Shown here: one piece after another, positions 1 to 5,599 of the stretch
Position numbering within the stretch: position 1 is the first letter of the stretch
Layout of the letters: the number at the start of each line of letters is the position of its first letter
NCBI GenBank assembly: GCA_025998575.1
Contig: BNWD01000041.1
Span: forward strand, 1 to 5,599
Length of the DNA stretch: 5,599 nucleotides
Origin: Alphaproteobacteria bacterium
Lineage (GTDB): Bacteria; Pseudomonadota; Alphaproteobacteria; RUG11792
Reading direction: 5' to 3'
Translations under genes and position numbers: made by a program
Notes under the pieces: model-generated
Databases searched by the model: none
Told to the model about the DNA's origin: nothing
Seen by the model: the letters and a program-made list of their open reading frames with translations, nothing else

Positions 1-1
1 T

Positions 2-415
2 CAAATAAAATATAAAAATAAAAATGAAATTAACGAAATTTTAAATAAATTATTAGACTCATTTTCGCTAAAACATCTTCGAAAGGAAAAAGCTAGCGTT
101 CTATCTGGAGGTGAGCGACGAAAAGTGGAAATCGCGCGAGCGCTTGCCGCTAATCCGGCGTTTTTGCTCTTGGACGAGCCGTTTTCCGGAATAGATCCAA
201 TTTCGATTTCAGAAATAACAGACATAATAAAAATGCTCAACAAATCTGGCATTGGCGTGATTATAACGGATCACAACGTTCGGGAAACATTGAATATATT
301 GAACAGAGGGTATATAATAACGAATGGTAAAGTCTTGATTTCAGGCACTCCTAAGGAGATTTTAAATGACGCAGCATCACGAGAATCATACTTGGGCGAG
401 CGGTTTTGCGTGTAG
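2..415 (+). CDS. lptB: LptB, LPS export ABC transporter ATP-binding subunit (5' partial)
   Basis: LptB is the cytoplasmic ATPase of the LptB2FGC complex, which pulls lipopolysaccharide out of the inner membrane towards the LptA bridge. Only the last 137 codons are present; the frame is open to the window edge, so the Walker A and Q-loop lie outside. Visible in order are the ABC signature LSGGE (101-115), RRKVEIARALAANP just after it, Walker B LLLDEP (about 164-181) followed by the D-loop region (SGIDP), and the switch histidine in ITDHNVRET (His codon 272-274). The C-terminal SGTPKEIL and YLGERF are typical of the LptB subfamily and separate it from other ABC ATPases. The GTG at 125 is internal (Val of RRKVEIARAL), not a start. 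No clear terminator follows; the next promoter-like sequence begins six bases after the stop. Confidence 0.96.
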   Translation, partial: QIKYKNKNEINEILNKLLDSFSLKHLRKEKASVLSGGERRKVEIARALAANPAFLLLDEPFSGIDPISISEITDIIKMLNKSGIGVIITDHNVRETLNILNRGYIITNGKVLISGTPKEILNDAASRESYLGERFCV

Positions 416-420
416 TAATT

Positions 421-449
421 TTGATTTTCTTCAAATATTAACTTATATT
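421..449 (+). promoter_or_regulatory. Possible sigma-70 promoter for the autotransporter
   Basis: TTGATT (421-426) and TATATT (444-449) are separated by 17 bases, the optimal spacing. A transcript would start near 456, shortly before the ribosome-binding site at 471-476. The geometry fits a native translation start at 484 rather than the TTG at 623. The region is very AT-rich, so chance matches are common. Confidence 0.4.
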
Positions 450-470
450 TTTTTACATACTATTACTACA

Positions 471-555
471 AAAAGGCATTTGGATAAAGATTTCTCAGTT
501 TCTGCTTTCTTTAATATTCGAAATCCTTAAAATAATACTTATCGTCAATCATTAA
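471..555 (+). pseudogene. Decayed start and signal peptide of the autotransporter gene
   Basis: A ribosome-binding site AAAAGG (471-476) lies seven bases before an ATA codon at 484-486, exactly where ATG is expected. Reading on from ATA gives IKISQFLLSLIF followed by more hydrophobic residues, which resembles the charged and hydrophobic parts of a Sec signal peptide. That frame stops at TAA 553-555. The downstream autotransporter frame, one base over, is already open from 536 and reads NFSETAQNYVFDKKSPELP before the TTG at 623. The simplest reading is that ATG became ATA and a one-base indel (somewhere around 535-552) split the signal peptide from the passenger. This is inference; a sequencing error could explain the indel but not readily the ATA. 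Confidence 0.45.
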
Positions 556-622
556 TTTTTCTGAAACAGCTCAAAATTATGTTTTTGACAAAAAAAGCCC
601 TGAGCTTCCTGATATTCAGACT

Positions 623-3025
623 TTGCCAAAAAATACGACTGATGAAGTTATTAACTCTTCAGATCATGCAGCTATTTTTGATTTGAGCAAAAATCATAGT
701 GTGAAATCATTTAAGAAATACGTTCCAAGCAGCATTGATCAAAGAATAAAAGCAGGGAAAAATGCTATAATTTTGAATGCTCAACGGCTTGATTTTTCGA
801 AAAAATACAGAGCATATGATCTGACTCAAACAAGGCTAGTTATTGATTCAGAGAATCCAATTGACGTCGATTCTCATCTTTATAGCAGATATAATCATGC
901 AACTGATTTAGACACAGTCGATGAAGAGACTATCATAGAAAAAAGAGGAACAGGTGTTTTGACCCTCAATTCAAACAGCTCTTGGTTTAATGGTCGTGTG
1001 AATTTGAGAGAAGGAAATCTCGTTGTTCCTGCAACTGCTTCAATTTTCGGAGGAGCGGTCAGTGCATATCCAGGAACAGAGATAGTCTGGCATGTTGCGG
1101 AAAAAGATCCTTCAAACACGCCGTCTATAGATTTGCATAATGCAACGCTAAAAATGTATGGAGATGCTCCTGGCATTTCATCTGTCTATTTCGAGCTGCT
1201 AGGAGATGAAGATTCAGTTTTGGAAATAGTCACTGGCAATATACACATAAAAAATGACTGTTCTGGGTTCAAAGGCAATATAATTCTGCACAATGGAGCA
1301 AACATTGTCATAAGACAAGATCAGGGCTCAAGCGGAGAACACAGAGGGAAAATGCCTGAAGGTGATTTCTACATTAAAGACAGAGGGACAGCTATAATAG
1401 ACACCTCTGACGGCCTGAAACCAATGAATTTGAGAGAAGGACATTTGGTTATCAACAACAAACTTGGAAAGCAAACGAAAATCAAAAAGACTGTTGTCGA
1501 CAGAGGAGCGAAAATCACTGTCAATGTTGACGATCCTATTTTGAAAGATATGACAGTCCATGGAGAACTCGATTTAGCTGGAAATGGAGAAACAGTTGTC
1601 TTGAAAAACATGAACATCGACGGAGGTATTTTAAAAGCGTCAGGCCCTAATATATCGAACTTACAGTTTGAAGGTCCACTAAAAATCGGTTCTGGTTTGA
1701 ATCTCATGGGCAACAAGGTTGTAGACACTATCGATATGAGAAATGCTCAGCCAAGCATTTATGAGAGTAGAAATTTTGAATTATGGATCGATATTGATCC
1801 AGCAAAAAATGCTATTGATAACATAATCGCTCAGAACATCACATTTTTTGAAGGAAGCGCCTTGGAAATTAAGGATTTTGAATTGCTTAGCGCTCCAACA
1901 GAGGAAGTACATGTCTTCAGAGTCTTAACGTTGACAGATGAAAACGCGAAATATCTTCCTATAGTTATTGGAACAAACAAAGAATTCGATGGAGCATATG
2001 GAAAATATCGGCTATACGCAGAAGGCGGAGATGGGTTTGTCACTTTAAGAATAGCCAATCCAAAGAATCCAACGCCTAAAATAGCTCAAACGCCGAACTC
2101 AACTGAGGGCTTGCAGCCTGTTCAGTTGGCTGAAATAAACACAGCATATTCGCCTATGAAACTCATGCATTTGGCAATGCTTTCAAACACAACATCAATT
2201 TATAACACTGTTTGCAACAATTTCAGTTTCGAAAAACCAGAAGACATTGGTGAAAAATACAGATTCTGGAACAAAAACTTTTCGAACTCTCTTGATGTCA
2301 AAACGACAGCTAACAACGTTCAGAAACTTCATTCAAATTTAAAAGGAACCATTATAGGATTTGACGGCAAAGCATCGAAATTGAAAAATGGCGGATTTTT
2401 CATGCCAACCGTTTTCGGATCATATTCAAGAGCAAAACTCAAGAATAATTATCAGAGATCCAGTGCGAACGACTATATTATAGGGACGAAATTATCCTGG
2501 TTTGGAGATAAAAATCGCCTCGATTTGATCGGCTCTTATTGCTACACCAAAACAGGCAATAACCTCTTGGATTATGGCAAACACAGCCTAAAAACAAACA
2601 CGTTCTCAATTGGCAGCAAATTCTCACACAGCATAAAGCTAACGAATCATATGTCCCTCATTCCAAGCATTTTGCCATCATATTCATTCATAAAAACAGG
2701 CAAAGTAAAACTAGACAAAAGCATAATAGCAACCAAAGGCTATAGCACGCTAAACGTCAGCCCTGGAATAGAACTTCAAATAAAAAATAGCCAATTTGGA
2801 GTCAGCATCGGATCAAAAATCAACAAAAGAGTCTGCGGAACAATGAAAAGCTATGCCGATGGCTCAAATATACACTCGCTCCAAAGCAAGAAAACAAACG
2901 TAGAGTACGAGTTAAACCTATTCAAAAACATAAAAGACAAAGGAGAAATAAATATCGGAATAACAAAAACAACATGCGGAAGCAAAGGCATAACAGTCAA
3001 ACTTGGCGTCTCGGCGAAACTATAG
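623..3025 (+). CDS. Autotransporter (type Va) surface protein; native 5' end probably lost
   Basis: This is an outer-membrane autotransporter: a C-terminal beta-barrel anchors a secreted beta-helical passenger. From TTG 623 it has 800 residues. At about 107-135 it carries a GTGVLTLNSNSSWFNGRVNL segment of the autotransporter-associated beta-strand repeat type, with weaker copies at about 213-230 (SGFKGNIILHNGANIVI) and 252-283. A linker of Pro, Thr and Asn at about 478-500 leads to the barrel at about 545-800, made of alternating strands such as FMPTVFGSYSRAKL and RLDLIGSYCYTKTG. The last strand, ITVKLGVSAKL, ends in Leu rather than the usual Phe or Trp. From this TTG there is no signal peptide, and no ribosome-binding site precedes it. 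The frame is open back to 536 with coding-like content, so the true N-terminus lay upstream (see 471-555). The passenger's target is unknown. As it stands the product would probably not be exported. Confidence 0.85.
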   Translation: MPKNTTDEVINSSDHAAIFDLSKNHSVKSFKKYVPSSIDQRIKAGKNAIILNAQRLDFSKKYRAYDLTQTRLVIDSENPIDVDSHLYSRYNHATDLDTVDEETIIEKRGTGVLTLNSNSSWFNGRVNLREGNLVVPATASIFGGAVSAYPGTEIVWHVAEKDPSNTPSIDLHNATLKMYGDAPGISSVYFELLGDEDSVLEIVTGNIHIKNDCSGFKGNIILHNGANIVIRQDQGSSGEHRGKMPEGDFYIKDRGTAIIDTSDGLKPMNLREGHLVINNKLGKQTKIKKTVVDRGAKITVNVDDPILKDMTVHGELDLAGNGETVVLKNMNIDGGILKASGPNISNLQFEGPLKIGSGLNLMGNKVVDTIDMRNAQPSIYESRNFELWIDIDPAKNAIDNIIAQNITFFEGSALEIKDFELLSAPTEEVHVFRVLTLTDENAKYLPIVIGTNKEFDGAYGKYRLYAEGGDGFVTLRIANPKNPTPKIAQTPNSTEGLQPVQLAEINTAYSPMKLMHLAMLSNTTSIYNTVCNNFSFEKPEDIGEKYRFWNKNFSNSLDVKTTANNVQKLHSNLKGTIIGFDGKASKLKNGGFFMPTVFGSYSRAKLKNNYQRSSANDYIIGTKLSWFGDKNRLDLIGSYCYTKTGNNLLDYGKHSLKTNTFSIGSKFSHSIKLTNHMSLIPSILPSYSFIKTGKVKLDKSIIATKGYSTLNVSPGIELQIKNSQFGVSIGSKINKRVCGTMKSYADGSNIHSLQSKKTNVEYELNLFKNIKDKGEINIGITKTTCGSKGITVKLGVSAKL

Positions 3026-3026
3026 G

Positions 3027-3032
3027 AAGGAG
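3027..3032 (+). promoter_or_regulatory. Strong ribosome-binding site after the autotransporter
   Basis: AAGGAG (within GGAAGGAG, 3025-3032) lies six bases before ATG 3039 and touches the autotransporter stop codon (3023-3025). It is the strongest Shine-Dalgarno match in the window and implies that a translationally coupled second gene once started, or still starts, here. Confidence 0.6.
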
Positions 3033-3038
3033 AACAAA

Positions 3039-3221
3039 ATGAAAAGATGTGTCTTTACAAATCTACGTGATAGGCATTTTTTCTCAAATTTAATGTGTTA
3101 CCAAGCATATCTGCACTTGTATAAAATTGCAGTAACATATCGAGGAGAAACAACACCGCTCAGTGCACACATGCAAATTCTTCAAAGAGTTTTTTACGCC
3201 ATTATCATCCTCTTTGATTAA
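3039..3221 (+). CDS. Small hypothetical ORF, possibly a truncated operon gene
   Basis: This ORF of 60 codons starts at ATG 3039, six bases after AAGGAG and 13 bases after the autotransporter stop codon, so it would be co-translated with that gene. I do not recognise the product. It begins MKRCVFTNLRDRHFFSN, has no clear signal peptide, and ends in a short hydrophobic run (VFYAIIILF). The last 17 bases overlap a minus-strand IS1-type transposase fragment, so the original reading frame may have been cut short by insertion or deletion soon after the start. The first twelve bases around the start (AAAATGAAAAGA) recur at the start of the gene at 3514, which may be chance because both encode Met-Lys-Arg. 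The translation signal is convincing, but the product being a functional protein is doubtful. Confidence 0.35.
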   Translation: MKRCVFTNLRDRHFFSNLMCYQAYLHLYKIAVTYRGETTPLSAHMQILQRVFYAIIILFD

Positions 3222-3306
3222 GATAATGTCTTAGTACTGAGTTGCAAGACTCTACTAAACAATGATTATTTTTCAATACGTACAAATACCCCTCGCAAAT
3301 ATACTC
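3205..3306 (-). pseudogene. IS1-family InsB transposase fragment (near C-terminus)
   Basis: On the minus strand the frame reads GYLYVLKNNH and then CLVESCNSVLRHYL before stopping at 3205-3207. This matches the conserved block near the end of IS1-family InsB transposases (commonly ...KHI.TKAETF.VEGYNS.IRHYLARL...). That block contains the last catalytic Glu of the DDE triad, here the E of VES. The 42 bases 3220-3261 match 5549-5590 in inverted orientation with five differences. Here Tyr of the YNS motif has become Cys and the ARL after HYL is lost. The remainder of the element is not recognisable: the rest of the catalytic domain should lie at higher coordinates, but 3307-3440 is only AT-rich sequence. 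Confidence 0.6.
3220..3261 (-). repeat. 42-bp inverted repeat, left copy (IS1 InsB codons)
   Basis: Its reverse complement matches 5549-5590 at 37 of 42 positions, and all five differences are transitions. It encodes the CLVES...RHYL block of an InsB-type transposase, so the match reflects two decayed copies of the same IS1-family element rather than terminal inverted repeats of one element. Confidence 0.8.
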
Positions 3307-3440
3307 AAGTATATTTTATATTAAGTCGCAAGTAATTGTCAAATCTTGGAAATTCGCAGTAGAATAAGCAAATTCAAAAAGAGAAAATACTCCAAAAATA
3401 TATAAAATTTTACACAAATAAAAAAACGTAAAAAATAGTG

Positions 3441-3469
3441 TTGCCAGCTGTATTATTACATGCTATAAT
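3441..3469 (+). promoter_or_regulatory. Sigma-70 promoter of the exported Sel1-like gene
   Basis: TTGCCA (3441-3446) and a perfect TATAAT (3464-3469) are separated by 17 bases. A long A/T-rich tract just upstream (about 3395-3436) could act as an UP element. Transcription would begin near 3476, giving a leader of about 38 bases to ATG 3514. The stretch 3307-3440 holds no other recognisable feature. Confidence 0.65.
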
Positions 3470-3501
3470 AAACAACAGCAATAGTGCTAAAGAGTTTTTT
3501 T

Positions 3502-3506
3502 AGGAG
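3502..3506 (+). promoter_or_regulatory. Ribosome-binding site that fixes the start at ATG 3514
   Basis: AGGAG lies seven bases before ATG 3514. The in-frame GTG at 3484 has no comparable site and sits only about eight bases after the predicted transcription start. Starting at 3514 also puts MKRK at the very N-terminus of a normal signal peptide. Confidence 0.75.
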
Positions 3507-3513
3507 TGTTAAA

Positions 3514-4353
3514 ATGAAAAGAAAAATTATAACAAGTATAGGATTGTGTCTTGCGGTGTTTGCAACAATGAACGTGAATGCTGGAGAAAATCAAGTTATT
3601 GAGCAATCTGTTGGGATGGCCTCCCCTCTTCCGATTACTGCAAATTCGGTAAGAGATCCGAACTGGGAGATTCATACGACGCTGCTCTCTAAGGCAATAA
3701 ATGGAGATTATGCAAGTTCTAATGTCTCGCAAGAGAAAATACAAAAAGGAGTTGATTGTTTTTATCTCGCTGCTTGCAAAGGTTATAAAGAAGCGCAAGC
3801 AAAATTTGCTTTGGTATATGCCACTAATAAACAAAATGCGGCACGTTCCATGTTCTTGAAAGCAGCAAACAAGAATGTTGACTTTGGCAAAATAGCTCTT
3901 GGGCTTCTCTTTTCTAATGAATTTCCTTCCCATACCTCCTTCTGTTGGAAAGCTGGTTTCTTCGTTAATAATTTCTATCCAATCAATAAATTTAATTCTA
4001 AATGGATGTTAGATTTTATTGTTTCCATTGCATCGTCATCCTGTTGGAGCGCAGTAAACAAAAACAAGGAAGCATTAGTAAATGATGCAAAAAAATATTG
4101 CGAATTATTTTCTGAGACTACAAGAAGTTGGGGCCTTATTCATTATAATGAATATGATAAGAAGATACTTATCGTCAAGTTAAATCAACTAACATTGGAC
4201 GATGTTAAAGATATAAGCAGAAATAACAGCTTTGAAATTACTAAATCATTTTTTGCAGCTATAGGAAAATTATCAAATGTTGATGTAGAAACTGGGATTA
4301 GTAGATTGAATAAGCTAGGATATGATATTGAGAAAATTCTTGCTATCGATTAA
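3514..4353 (+). CDS. Exported protein with Sel1/TPR-like helical repeats
   Basis: The 279-residue product starts with a clear Sec signal peptide: MKRK, a hydrophobic core IITSIGLCLAVFATM, and likely cleavage after VNA at residue 23. No lipobox is evident, so the mature protein should be periplasmic or secreted. Residues about 75-101 (QKGVDCFYLAACKGYKEAQA) and about 107-133 (NAARSMFLKAANKNVDFGKI) follow the A..YL.AA..G...A pattern of Sel1-like/TPR repeats, which mediate protein-protein contacts. The second is degenerate. The C-terminal half (about 160-279) is not recognised and looks alpha-helical. The mature part has five cysteines (about 82, 88, 144, 177, 196), so disulphides are possible. 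The gene has its own promoter and terminator and is therefore monocistronic. In host-associated bacteria exported Sel1 proteins are often envelope factors or effectors, but nothing in the sequence decides between these. Confidence 0.75.
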   Translation: MKRKIITSIGLCLAVFATMNVNAGENQVIEQSVGMASPLPITANSVRDPNWEIHTTLLSKAINGDYASSNVSQEKIQKGVDCFYLAACKGYKEAQAKFALVYATNKQNAARSMFLKAANKNVDFGKIALGLLFSNEFPSHTSFCWKAGFFVNNFYPINKFNSKWMLDFIVSIASSSCWSAVNKNKEALVNDAKKYCELFSETTRSWGLIHYNEYDKKILIVKLNQLTLDDVKDISRNNSFEITKSFFAAIGKLSNVDVETGISRLNKLGYDIEKILAID

Positions 4354-4355
4354 CG

Positions 4356-4422
4356 TTGCTCACTACAAAGCCGCGCGATATACTTCGCTCGGCTTTAAGC
4401 AAATGAGTAATTTTTCTTCTTC
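4356..4422 (+). terminator. Rho-independent terminator of the Sel1-like gene
   Basis: The core stem AAAGCCGCGCG (4367-4377) pairs with CGCTCGGCTTT (4386-4396) with one C/T mismatch around an eight-base loop. An outer stem, TTGCTCA (4356-4362) with TGAGTAA (4404-4410, one G-T pair), closes it. TTTTTCTTCTTCT follows immediately (4411-4423). It begins three bases after the stop codon. Confidence 0.82.
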
Positions 4423-4782
4423 TACAGATAATGATATGAACTGGATTTTTTCCTAAATCCTCATTTAATAATATCAGAAATACTGCGATAATATTCTATC
4501 GTTAAATACTTTACCTTACAATTAATATAAAATATCTGTTATTCTAATCTTACCCTCCAGATACCATCCTGAAGAAATATACGATGGTTATTATATAAAT
4601 ATATTTTAACGATTTTGTAATCGAATGAAATTTGCTCATTCTTTGAGCCTGGAAAAGTTAGTGTGATAGCAAATATTTAAGACGAATAGGTTTGATAGCG
4701 CGTAATGTAAAATTTATTTATTAAAAGTTTTATCAGCAGGCTTGAGTTTCGAATATCCAAAAAATATTATAGCAAAATCCAC
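4423..4782. other. AT-rich intergenic stretch with no recognisable gene
   Basis: Stops are frequent in all frames and I find no coding signal. Only weak inverted repeats are seen: ACCATC/GATGGT (4563-4568 with 4583-4588) and GCTCA/TGAGC (4634-4638 with 4644-4648). Neither has a T-run. It is probably decayed sequence between the terminator and the IS debris. Confidence 0.5.
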
Positions 4783-4901
4783 ATTTATTGCCAATAGAAA
4801 TATAAAAATCATAGAAGCTCATTGGAAGCATTTTTCTCTTCGTTCTTTAAAGTATGCAAACCCATTAAATATGAATAATAATTTTCTGCTGCAAAATAGC
4901 G
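4783..4901 (-). pseudogene. Possible C-terminal fragment of an IS1-family transposase
   Basis: On the minus strand, RYFAAENYYSYLMG in one frame is followed, after a frameshift, by FAYFKERREKCFQ, a stop, and ASMIFIFLLAIN. The spacing resembles the end of InsB-type transposases (ETF.VEGYNS.IRHYLARF.RKTKCYSKS..MI..SL.LL). The match needs one frameshift, one stop and small gaps, and its DNA is not obviously similar to the clear copy at 5549-5599. It is therefore tentative. Its orientation agrees with the InsA remnant at 5034-5288; if both belong to one copy, about 50 or more codons between them are deleted or unrecognisable. Confidence 0.35.
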
Positions 4902-5033
4902 TTCTTGAAAACAGAGCAGGTTACAGGAGCAACCAGTTATGGTTTTGATAAAGCTTACACCATAAGTTGGAGCGAGAAATACTGTCGTTTAGCGTAGTGA
5001 CAGTTAGCTGTTGTAATATAAGAAGGGCTATCC

Positions 5034-5288
5034 ATCATTTCCAAACTTTTTTATCAGCTTAACTATAGCCTGCCATCTGAAAAATTTGTTAAATATTCCT
5101 CTAAGTACTAACTATTATACGAAATACGTTCCATTCATTTGGAAGCGCGTCAGGGAAAGACTTTATTTTACGCGATTATCTGTCAAACTCTGAGAATAAT
5201 TGCAACATTTACTATCCCATTTTTGTATACCGTTCCTTACTCCATCCTTTACTAAACTGCTGATATTGCAATACTTACACGTTTCCAT
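5034..5288 (-). pseudogene. IS1-family InsA remnant (zinc finger and helix-turn-helix)
   Basis: ATG at 5288 opens METCKYCNISSLVKDGVRNG, followed by IQKWDSKCCNY and LTDNRVK, with a TAA at 5163-5165 after 41 codons. The two CxxC-type pairs (CKYC; CC where CKxC is usual, so the second pair is damaged), the NGVRNGIQ block and TDNRVK mark the N-terminal zinc-binding domain of IS1-family InsA. Past the stop, in the same frame, come QMNGTYF and, at 5034-5075, WQAIVKLIKKFGND. These are the start of the helix-turn-helix and its closing recognition segment; FRIIV appears in an adjacent frame between them. From ATG to FGND is 85 codons, the expected length of InsA, so this part is collinear but broken by at least one frameshift and several stops. 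The catalytic part is missing downstream and lies on the opposite strand from 5342. Confidence 0.85.
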
Positions 5289-5341
5289 ACCAACTCATAT
5301 CAATGTATCCAGACATTTTTTCAATATCTATCCATAACCAC

Positions 5342-5599
5342 TTGCCAATCCCGTTGAAAGATGTTGAATTCTTAGGAATGGATGAGCTTATACTTATATT
5401 CAAAAAAAGAAAATAGGATCAGAATATTGACTGCTGTTGACAGTAACCGGCTCTGTTTTAGTGCGTTTGAGGTAGTAGTAGGAAATTGGGCTTCATTGAA
5501 ATGATTACTAAAATCTATAGAGAACATATAGTTACTAAATCAGAAACCTGTTTGGTAGAGTCTTACAACTCAGTGCCAAGATATTATCTTGCAAGATTG
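5342..5599 (+). pseudogene. IS1-family InsB (DDE catalytic) remnant, runs off the window
   Basis: Frame 2 reads LPIPLKDVEFLGMDEL (5342-5389), then a one-base shift to frame 3 gives YLYSKKENRIRI, LTAVDSNR and AFEV (about 5391-5474). A shift back to frame 2 gives GSSRKLGF and TKSETCLVESYNSVPRYYL with ARL at the window end. This is the InsB order: the first catalytic Asp in MDEL, the KKK.NRI.I.TAVDRNR strand, then the last catalytic Glu in VESYN. The segment between AFEV and TKSET is about 30 codons shorter than usual and lacks the block with the second catalytic Asp (TD.W), so the enzyme is dead even without the frameshifts. The remaining C-terminus and the IS end should lie just beyond 5599. 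Confidence 0.85.
5549..5590 (+). repeat. 42-bp inverted repeat, right copy (IS1 InsB codons)
   Basis: This is the partner of 3220-3261 (reverse complement, 37/42 identical). Relative to the family pattern it keeps YNS but has Pro where the other copy has Leu, and RYY instead of RHY. Each copy thus carries its own changes from a shared intact ancestor. Confidence 0.8.

Noticed and set aside
411..470. 9-bp inverted repeat TGTAGTAAT / ATTACTACA around the lptB stop as a terminator or operator
   Set aside because: The loop is about 42 bases and there is no GC-rich stem or T-run directly after it; in such AT-rich sequence this can be chance.
579..689. ATG at 579 (MFLTKKALSFLIF...) as the autotransporter start
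   Set aside because: It is in a different frame from the autotransporter, has no ribosome-binding site, and stops after about 36 codons, whereas the autotransporter frame itself is coding-like across this stretch.
3487..3933. 148-codon minus-strand ORF opposite the Sel1-like gene
   Set aside because: Shadow frame: the plus strand has promoter, ribosome-binding site, signal peptide and terminator; the minus product is an unstructured mix rich in Cys, Arg and Ile.
4742..4948. 68-codon plus-strand ORF from TTG
   Set aside because: No good ribosome-binding site, AT-driven composition, no recognisable protein, and it lies antisense to a possible transposase tail.
5423..5448. Possible IS terminal repeat, GGTTACTGTCAACAGC on the minus strand, loosely matching 4657-4677
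   Set aside because: These bases encode LTAVDSNR of the plus-strand InsB remnant, so the resemblance is chance.
3220..5590. The 42-bp inverted repeats (3220-3261 and 5549-5590) as the terminal repeats of one 2.4-kb mobile element carrying the Sel1-like gene
   Set aside because: Both repeats translate as the same internal InsB block (VES.NSV.R.YL), so they are inner coding sequence of two IS copies, not element ends.
5549..5590. A structured RNA or REP-like palindrome: TTGGTA/TGCCAA and GAGT/ACTC stems, with a compensatory change versus the copy at 3220-3261
   Set aside because: The pairing and one apparent covariation are real to the eye, but the coding explanation accounts for the segment and for its flanks, and two copies are too few to support covariation.

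Overview
The window is AT-rich and comes from a Gram-negative bacterium. It holds the end of lptB (LPS export ATPase), a large type V autotransporter and a small Sec-exported protein. The LptB C-terminus, with LSGGERRKVEIARALAANP and an ending in YLGERF, looks alphaproteobacterial. The low GC, the autotransporter and the decayed insertion sequences suggest a host-associated lineage such as Rickettsiales or Holosporales. That placement is inference; no rRNA or other marker is present.

Layout. Bases 2-415 (+) encode the last 137 codons of lptB. A promoter-like pair (421-449) and a ribosome-binding site then precede an autotransporter frame that is open to 3025. The annotatable start, TTG at 623, is probably not the native one. 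A Shine-Dalgarno sequence at ideal spacing points to an ATA codon at 484. That codon opens a short signal-peptide-like stretch in another frame, so the gene appears to have lost its start and its signal-peptide frame. A 60-codon ORF (3039-3221) with a very strong ribosome-binding site follows directly and runs into a piece of IS1-family transposase on the minus strand (3205-3306).

A well-formed sigma-70-type promoter (3441-3469) drives a self-contained gene (3514-4353). Its product is a 279-residue protein with a signal peptide and one or two Sel1/TPR-like helical repeats. The gene ends at a strong rho-independent terminator (4356-4422).

The last 1.2 kb contains no intact gene. Read on both strands, much of it is IS1-family debris. 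An InsA-like part (zinc finger and helix-turn-helix) lies on the minus strand at 5034-5288. The InsB-like catalytic part lies on the plus strand from 5342 to the window end, split by frameshifts and lacking the middle of the DDE domain. The two pieces are complementary parts of one transposase in opposite orientations. A 42-bp, 37/42-identical match between 3220-3261 and 5549-5590 is the same InsB codons in two decayed copies.

Together the window shows cell-envelope genes (LPS export, a surface protein, an exported protein) in a genome under IS-driven erosion. I see no operon linking them functionally, and no sign of a defence system, CRISPR array or RNA gene.
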